Source of the DNA: CAYUPI01 sp964446585
Lineage (GTDB): Bacteria > Verrucomicrobiota > Verrucomicrobiia > Limisphaerales > UBA8199
Direction: 5' to 3'
Assembly: GCA_964446585.1 (NCBI GenBank)
Contig: CAYUPI010000003.1
Span: 124,001-188,000, forward strand
Length of the DNA stretch: 64,000 bases
Both the position numbers and the translations under genes were made by a program. The notes under the pieces are model-generated. The model saw only the letters and a list, made by a program, of their open reading frames with translations, had not been told where the DNA came from and ran no database searches. Shown here piece by piece: positions 60,115 to 64,000 of the stretch (position 1 is the stretch's first letter; every line of letters begins with the position of its first letter).

Positions 60115-60933
60115 ATGGATCCAGCCAGCCAACAGGTTCAGAATCGACTTGTGAGCGACGAGTCATTTTTCCTCATTGCCGGCCCATGTGTGATCGAATC
60201 TGCAGCAAGCACTCTGCGACACGCGCGCTTTCTCAGGAGTCTTACGGAGCGACTGAGGATTCCTTTCATCTTCAAGTCGAGCTACGACAAGGCAAACCGA
60301 ACCTCGTACCGGTCGTTCCGAGGGCCGGGGCTGCGCGAGGGCCTCAAGATTCTTGGTCGCGTTAAAGAACAGACGGGAGTGCGCGCGCTGACGGATGTGC
60401 ATTCGCCTGAGGAAGCGGCACAGGCGGCCAAGGTGGTGGATATGATTCAGATTCCGGCTTTTCTTTGCCGCCAAACCGATCTGCTCCTGGCGGCCGGCGA
60501 GACCGGCAAGATCGTCAATATCAAAAAAGGCCAATTCCTCGCGCCCTGGGACGTGGAACATGCGATTCGCAAGGTGGAATCGACGGGGAATAAACGGATT
60601 GTCGTTACGGAACGGGGAACGAGCTTCGGTTACAACAATCTCGTGAGCGATTTTCGCTCGATACCGTTCATGAAAGAATTCGGCTATCCGGTCGTGTACG
60701 ATGCGACACACTCGGTGCAGTTGCCCGGCGGCGGAGGAGCGCGCTCGGGTGGAGAGCGGCAGTTCGTGCCAACGCTGGCCATGGCCGCGATTGCCGCCGG
60801 GGCCGACGGCCTCTTTGTCGAGGTCCACGAAAAGCCTCAGAATGCCAAGAGCGATGCCGCCACTATGTTGGCGTTGGAAGACCTCGAACGGCTCTTGATC
60901 AAGTTGAAATCCGTTTACCTCGCGGTCCGATGA
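60115..60933 (+). CDS. kdsA: 3-deoxy-8-phosphooctulonate synthase (KDO-8P synthase)
   Basis: 272 residues. Condenses phosphoenolpyruvate with arabinose 5-phosphate, a step to Kdo in lipopolysaccharide. 'FFLIAGPCVIESAASTLRHA', 'IPFIFKSSYDKANRTSYRSF' (substrate loop K-A-N-R-T-S), 'VRALTDVHSPEEAAQAAKVV', 'IQIPAFLCRQTDLLLAAGET', 'IVVTERGTSFGYNNLVSDFR' and 'PVVYDATHSVQLPGGGGARS' are all as expected. The Cys in 'GPCV' is compatible with the metal-dependent class. Its last four bases overlap the start of kdsD. Evidence of a Gram-negative outer membrane. Confidence 0.96.
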   Translation: MDPASQQVQNRLVSDESFFLIAGPCVIESAASTLRHARFLRSLTERLRIPFIFKSSYDKANRTSYRSFRGPGLREGLKILGRVKEQTGVRALTDVHSPEEAAQAAKVVDMIQIPAFLCRQTDLLLAAGETGKIVNIKKGQFLAPWDVEHAIRKVESTGNKRIVVTERGTSFGYNNLVSDFRSIPFMKEFGYPVVYDATHSVQLPGGGGARSGGERQFVPTLAMAAIAAGADGLFVEVHEKPQNAKSDAATMLALEDLERLLIKLKSVYLAVR

Positions 60934-61889
60934 TGCAAAAGATTGCGCGCCGAGTGCTGGCGATTGAGCGGGATGCGCTCACCGGGCTGGTCGGGCGCAT
61001 AGACAGCAGTTTCGATCGCGTGGCGGCGGCATTCTTCCAGACCAAAGGACGAATCATTGTCACTGGGATGGGCAAACCTGGCTTCATTGGGCAGAAGATT
61101 TCGGCGACGTTGTCATCCACCGGAACGCCCTCTCACTATTTGCATCCGGCGGAGGCGCTGCATGGCGACCTGGGCCGCGTCACGAGCGAGGACACCATTC
61201 TCGCGCTCTCCAACAGCGGCGAGACTGAGGAAATCCTCAAGCTTCTGCCCGTGATTAAGAAGATCGGCGCGACACTGATTGCGATGGTGGGAAACAAGCG
61301 CTCGACCCTGGCCCGAAATGCTGACTTTGTGCTCGATGTTTCGGTGAAGCGCGAGGCCTGCCCGCTGGGCCTGGCTCCGACGGCTTCCACGACTGCGATG
61401 CTGGCGATGGGCGACGCGCTGGCGGTCGCGCTGCTGGAAATGAAGGGGTTTAAGGAAAAGGACTTTGCGTTCTACCATCCGGGCGGAATTCTGGGCAAAC
61501 GCCTGCTGCTTCGTGTGGAGGACATTATGCGCACGGGGTCGTCCAATCCGGTTGTCCCGCAAGCGATGAAGATTAAAGAAGTTCTAATCGAAATCACGAA
61601 AGCTCGGGCGGGTAGCGCGAGTATTGTTGATTCCAAAGGCCGGCTGGCAGGAATATTCACCGATGGCGATTTGCGGCGGCACATCGAAGCCGACCCATCA
61701 ATCCTGGAGCGGCCAGTAAGCAAAGTCATGACCAGGAACCCGAAGGTCATACGAAAGGACCGGCTTGCAGCCGAAGCGCTCCAACTCCTGCGCTCCAAAA
61801 AGCTCGATGAGTTGCCAGTAATCGATCACCTCAATCGCCCAATCGGCCTGCTGGATGTGCAGGATCTTCTCAAGGCGGGTCTGGTTTAG
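60930..61889 (+). CDS. kdsD: arabinose-5-phosphate isomerase
   Basis: 319 residues. SIS domain (about 30-170): 'RIIVTGMGKPGFIGQKISAT', 'LSSTGTPSHYLHPAEALHGD' then LGRVTSEDTI, 'ILALSNSGETEEILKLLPVI', and 'PTASTTAMLAMGDALAVALL' of the KpsF/GutQ type. Two CBS domains follow (about 200-319): 'IVDSKGRLAGIFTDGDLRRH', 'RKDRLAAEALQLLRSKKLDE' and 'LNRPIGLLDVQDLLKAGLV'. It makes the arabinose 5-phosphate used by KdsA, encoded just upstream with an ATGA overlap. Confidence 0.95.
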   Translation: MMQKIARRVLAIERDALTGLVGRIDSSFDRVAAAFFQTKGRIIVTGMGKPGFIGQKISATLSSTGTPSHYLHPAEALHGDLGRVTSEDTILALSNSGETEEILKLLPVIKKIGATLIAMVGNKRSTLARNADFVLDVSVKREACPLGLAPTASTTAMLAMGDALAVALLEMKGFKEKDFAFYHPGGILGKRLLLRVEDIMRTGSSNPVVPQAMKIKEVLIEITKARAGSASIVDSKGRLAGIFTDGDLRRHIEADPSILERPVSKVMTRNPKVIRKDRLAAEALQLLRSKKLDELPVIDHLNRPIGLLDVQDLLKAGLV

Positions 61890-61949
61890 CGAAACGGGAC
61901 CAAAATGAGGTCAATGGCTTTATCGTGGTTCCGGGCGGCGGTGCTTGTG

Positions 61950-62058
61950 TCAGAGGTTATGCCGGGCGATGATTCCCGCAGGGCTCAGAATCTCGATGCC
62001 GAGCGGCTTTCCTAACGCTGACAGATCCTGGTCGTTGGAGATTATGAATTTGGCCACC
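61950..62058 (-). pseudogene. C-terminal remnant of a PIN-domain toxin
   Basis: The minus strand encodes 'AKFIISNDQDLSALGKPLGI' followed by EILSPAGIIARHNL and a stop at 61950-61952. This matches the C-terminal end of PIN-domain (VapC-like) toxins, where 'D-x-F-x-I-S-x-D-x-D-L' and 'G-I-x-I-x-x-P-x-x-F' are usual. The N-terminal part, including the first acidic residues, is missing. The remnant runs directly into the truncated exported gene on its upstream side. Confidence 0.6.
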
Positions 62059-62374
62059 GCCGCGAGGGGACGTTGACGTTCGTCACTCCGCCGAGGACCT
62101 GGCCGGCCACGCCGTCAGTCAGCGTGTATTGCAGCCGCAACAGGTCGCCGGCATCAATGACGCCGTTGGCGTTCGCATCGAGATATTCCTGGACCTGCAC
62201 CGCGTGGCCTGCGGTGATGCCTGTCACTTGCAGCGTCACGTAGCCCGCGTAGTTGTTGCTGACGGTATTGGGCGAGACGGTGAAATTGGCCGCGGTGGCG
62301 CTCAACGCCAGAAGGCTTGCGGTTGCGGCCGACATGCGAAATGAATTCCGCAAGCCCGACGAAATTCCCTTCAT
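62042..62374 (-). pseudogene. truncated exported protein with a dockerin-like Asp-rich repeat
   Basis: 110 residues. Signal peptide 1-28 ('NSFRMSAATASLLALSATAA'), a beta-rich stretch ('NYAGYVTLQVTGITAGHAVQ'), then 'YLDANANGVIDAGDLLRLQY' with D-x-N-x-N-G-x-x-D-x-x-D calcium-type loop and 'TLTDGVAGQVLGGVTNVNVP'. Verrucomicrobial relatives continue for hundreds of residues after this point; here the frame ends in 'SRRWPNS', which is the PIN remnant read in another frame. A fusion or deletion junction must lie near 62058-62075. Confidence 0.6.
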
Positions 62375-62421
62375 AATGATTCTACTGATAGGAACTTGCT
62401 ACTCTCGCGCCCGCGGTTACT

Positions 62422-62473
62422 CAGCGCTGCTGGGGCAAGGAACTCAGTCATCGGCCTCGCCCCAGCAGCGCTG
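62422..62473. repeat. 15-bp perfect inverted repeat
   Basis: CAGCGCTGCTGGGGC (62422-62436) and GCCCCAGCAGCGCTG (62459-62473) with a 22-base spacer; the pairing extends to about 20 bp with one mismatch. It lies in the upstream region of the truncated exported gene and is unlike the other repeat families here. Confidence 0.7.
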
Positions 62474-62562
62474 CGATTATATCAAATACCTACCGTAGCG
62501 TCCACACGCAATTTTTGCTTCTGGAGCTGCTCAGTGAACCTGTCGGTGGATACGCTGATCAG

Positions 62563-62617
62563 GCCTCCTCTCTCTCATGCCTTTCCTCCATGGGAGGAGT
62601 GGGAGAAGACCCTGGCT
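62563..62617. repeat. weak copy of the CCTCTCC/GGAGAGG hairpin repeat
   Basis: GGCCTCCTCTCTCTCATGCCTTTCCTCC is answered by GGAGGAGTGGGAGAAGACC. The inner TTTCCTCCATGGGAGGA is a near-palindrome. It resembles the copy at 29297-29357 more than the exact ones at 40.4 and 43.7 kb. Confidence 0.5.
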
Positions 62618-62667
62618 TTGCTGCCGGTCCCTGACCAACCCGCCCAGTCGATCGAATGCTAACGGAA

Positions 62668-64000
62668 TCAGTCTTCCGGCCGTTCGCCGTGCGGCGCCAT
62701 TTTGACCAGCTTGGGATCGAACTGCCCCAGAACTGTCACCAGGTCATTCTGCGCGGCCATCACTCCGTGGATGTTCTTATAGACCATCGGCACTTCATCC
62801 AGGCCGGCGGAGATCAGAGTGACGCCTTTGTCCCTCAGGAAAGCATTCACTTTCTTCCAGTCGAAAGTCTTGGTCGCCTGCGTGCGGCTCATCACCCGGC
62901 CGGCGCCGTGTGAGGCGGAGTTCAACGATTCCGGATTGCCTTTGCCACTGACGACAAAGCCCGGCGACGCCATCGAGCCGGGAATAATCCCGAGCACGCC
63001 TGTGCCCGCGGGCGTTGCGCCTTTGCGATGCACAATCACCTCGCGTTCTGTTCCGTCGATGACATGACGTTCCTTCCAGGCGAAGTTGTGATGGTTCTCG
63101 ACATCGAGCAGCACCTCGGCGCCGAGGTTTGCCGCCACGTGGTGATGAATGAGCGCGTGGTTGGCGGCGGCGTACCGGCCCATCAATTCCATTGCCGCCC
63201 AGTATTCCTGGCCTTCCTGCGAATCGAGCGACAGCCATGCCAGCCGCTTCATTTCGCTCGGCAAATCGGGGAACTGGCGGAAGGCGATCTTGCTGTAATA
63301 ATCGCACACGGCGGCGCCGGTGCCGCGGCTGCCGCTGTGGCTGAGCAAAGCGACATACGTCCCCGCCTCGAGGTCGTGAATCTTCCCATGGGCCGTGAAC
63401 AAACCGAATTCGACGAAGTGGTTGCCGCTGCCGCTGGTGCCCAGTTGCGACCAGGCACGGTCTTTGTTTTGAAGGGTGACGGGGCTGACCGACCAATCCG
63501 CATCCATGACTTCGTGGTGACGGCGGTGTTTGAAATTCGCGCCGATGCCGAAGCGCGTTTCCGCCTCGATCGCGCGTGTGAGCCGGTCCTGGTGCCGCTC
63601 CAGGTCGCGGGCCGTGATATCGAGCACGGTCATTTTCATCCGGCAGGCGATATCGACGCCCACCGCGTAAGGTATGACCGCGTTCTCGGTGGCCAACACA
63701 CCGCCAATGGGCAGGCCGTACCCGACGTGGGCGTCCGGCATCAGCGCGCCGGCGACGGCCACCGGCAGCAGACACGCCCGCTCCATCTGCATCACCGCCT
63801 CGTGTTCTAACCCCCCACCCCATTGACGGTACTTGATCGGGTGGCTCCGCGGTGGAGGCGGAGCGCTCAGCAGGGCCTTGGCGAATTCCCTGCGCAACGC
63901 ATCCTCCTTGAAGGCGGAAGGATTGGCGATGATAGCTTTCACTTCCTCTTCCAGGCGAGATTTCTCGCCGCCGCCGAGGATGAATTTGCTGACAAAATCA
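62668..64000 (-). CDS. rtcB: RtcB-type RNA ligase (5' end beyond the window)
   Basis: The visible frame has no stop from 62668 to the right edge; a GTG at 63942 could start a 424-residue protein, but upstream codons still read like the family ('DFVSKFILGGGEKSRLEEEV'), so the true start is probably past 64000. GTP- and Mn-dependent ligase joining RNA 3'-phosphate to 5'-OH in tRNA or RNA repair. 'MPDAHVGYGLPIGGVLATEN', 'YAVGVDIACRMKMTVLDI' (metal Asp, Cys), 'LGTSGSGNHFVEFG', 'LLSHSGSRGTGAAVCDYYSK', and 'SLNSASHGAGRVMSRTQATK' with the guanylylated His are all present. No archease or RtcA gene is in view. Confidence 0.94.
   Translation of the reverse strand, partial: DFVSKFILGGGEKSRLEEEVKAIIANPSAFKEDALRREFAKALLSAPPPPRSHPIKYRQWGGGLEHEAVMQMERACLLPVAVAGALMPDAHVGYGLPIGGVLATENAVIPYAVGVDIACRMKMTVLDITARDLERHQDRLTRAIEAETRFGIGANFKHRRHHEVMDADWSVSPVTLQNKDRAWSQLGTSGSGNHFVEFGLFTAHGKIHDLEAGTYVALLSHSGSRGTGAAVCDYYSKIAFRQFPDLPSEMKRLAWLSLDSQEGQEYWAAMELMGRYAAANHALIHHHVAANLGAEVLLDVENHHNFAWKERHVIDGTEREVIVHRKGATPAGTGVLGIIPGSMASPGFVVSGKGNPESLNSASHGAGRVMSRTQATKTFDWKKVNAFLRDKGVTLISAGLDEVPMVYKNIHGVMAAQNDLVTVLGQFDPKLVKMAPHGERPED

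Larger units (their letters stand above)
62375..62667. other. intergenic region with two hairpin-forming sequences
   Basis: About 290 bases without a gene, upstream of the truncated exported gene and downstream of rtcB. It holds a 15-bp perfect inverted repeat (62422-62473) and a weak copy of the CCTCTCC/GGAGAGG repeat (62563-62617). Confidence 0.6.

Noticed and set aside
62795..63823. A 342-residue frame inside rtcB in another minus-strand frame
   Set aside because: Arg/Gly/His-rich translation of the alternative frame of a strongly conserved gene.
1..64000. CRISPR arrays, rRNA operons, prophage, integrase or insertion-sequence transposase genes
   Set aside because: None found. The repeats present have unit lengths of 7-30 bases in palindromic or tandem form without the regular repeat-spacer spacing of a CRISPR array, and no transposase frame is visible.

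Overview
This 64-kb stretch looks like the chromosome of a Verrucomicrobiota bacterium, most likely of the Pedosphaera/Limisphaerales type. That is an inference from protein style: a type IV prepilin-like N-terminus running into 'IAILAAMLLPALSRAK', a PEP-CTERM sorting tail, exported proteins ending in 'YTLESTPDLLNWQPVLTN'-like or Ig/PKD/beta-helix modules, an S9 prolyl oligopeptidase, a GH127-like enzyme, and Gram-negative envelope genes (Kdo synthesis, Mla/MCE transport). The DNA is GC-rich, genes lie on both strands in short runs, and there is no phage, plasmid, CRISPR, rRNA or canonical insertion sequence. One tRNA, tRNA-Leu(GAG), is present.

Layout. 0-3 kb: SGNH-type exported hydrolase, HDAC-family deacetylase, PaaI thioesterase. 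3.1-3.6 kb: a nested palindromic repeat. 3.6-10.5 kb: a glycosidase-glycosyltransferase fusion, thyA, a chymotrypsin-like exported protein, folA, purD. 10.5-17.2 kb: a large membrane/TPR protein, a PEP-CTERM protein and a phosphodiesterase-TPR-sulfotransferase fusion. 17.2-22.6 kb: asnS, an exonuclease-like protein, an MlaE/MlaF/MlaD-type lipid transport operon and tRNA-Leu. 22.8-29.2 kb: a pseudopilin, the NAD(P)HX repair enzyme, asd, then an eboD-like/eboF-like pair. 29.6-36.1 kb: a beta-helix/Ig/PKD exported protein, an RluD-type pseudouridine synthase, a Cys-rich small exported protein and rpsA. 36.1-45.8 kb: MFS transporter, M14-type deacylase, EF-hand peptide, NagX-like acyltransferase, prolyl oligopeptidase, a carbohydrate-esterase-like protein and a GH127-like protein. 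45.9-57.6 kb: ABC ATPase, peroxiredoxin, YmdB-type phosphoesterase, xseA, S2P protease, hydrolase, xseB, dxs, an NMP kinase, a zinc ribbon protein and fmt. 57.6-64 kb: an LtaS-like enzyme, kdsA-kdsD, a truncated exported gene joined to a PIN-toxin remnant, and rtcB running off the right edge.

How it fits together: most genes are core metabolism (folate/thymidylate, purines, isoprenoids, Asp-family amino acids, translation, Kdo) mixed with envelope enzymes and exported degradative proteins. Three separate alkaline-phosphatase-superfamily enzymes occur (14.3, 27.7 and 57.6 kb).

The most striking non-genic signal is a set of several families of short palindromic or tandem repeats. They sit between genes, nest inside one another, and in three places lie in frame inside open genes: a 24-bp perfect inverted repeat in the eboF-like gene, and two different tandem repeats in the phosphodiesterase-sulfotransferase gene. 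The other notable points are an Mla-type ATPase lacking four conserved catalytic motifs, the fusion proteins, and the decayed exported-protein/PIN-toxin locus near 62 kb. All functional calls are by eye from motifs; no database search was run.
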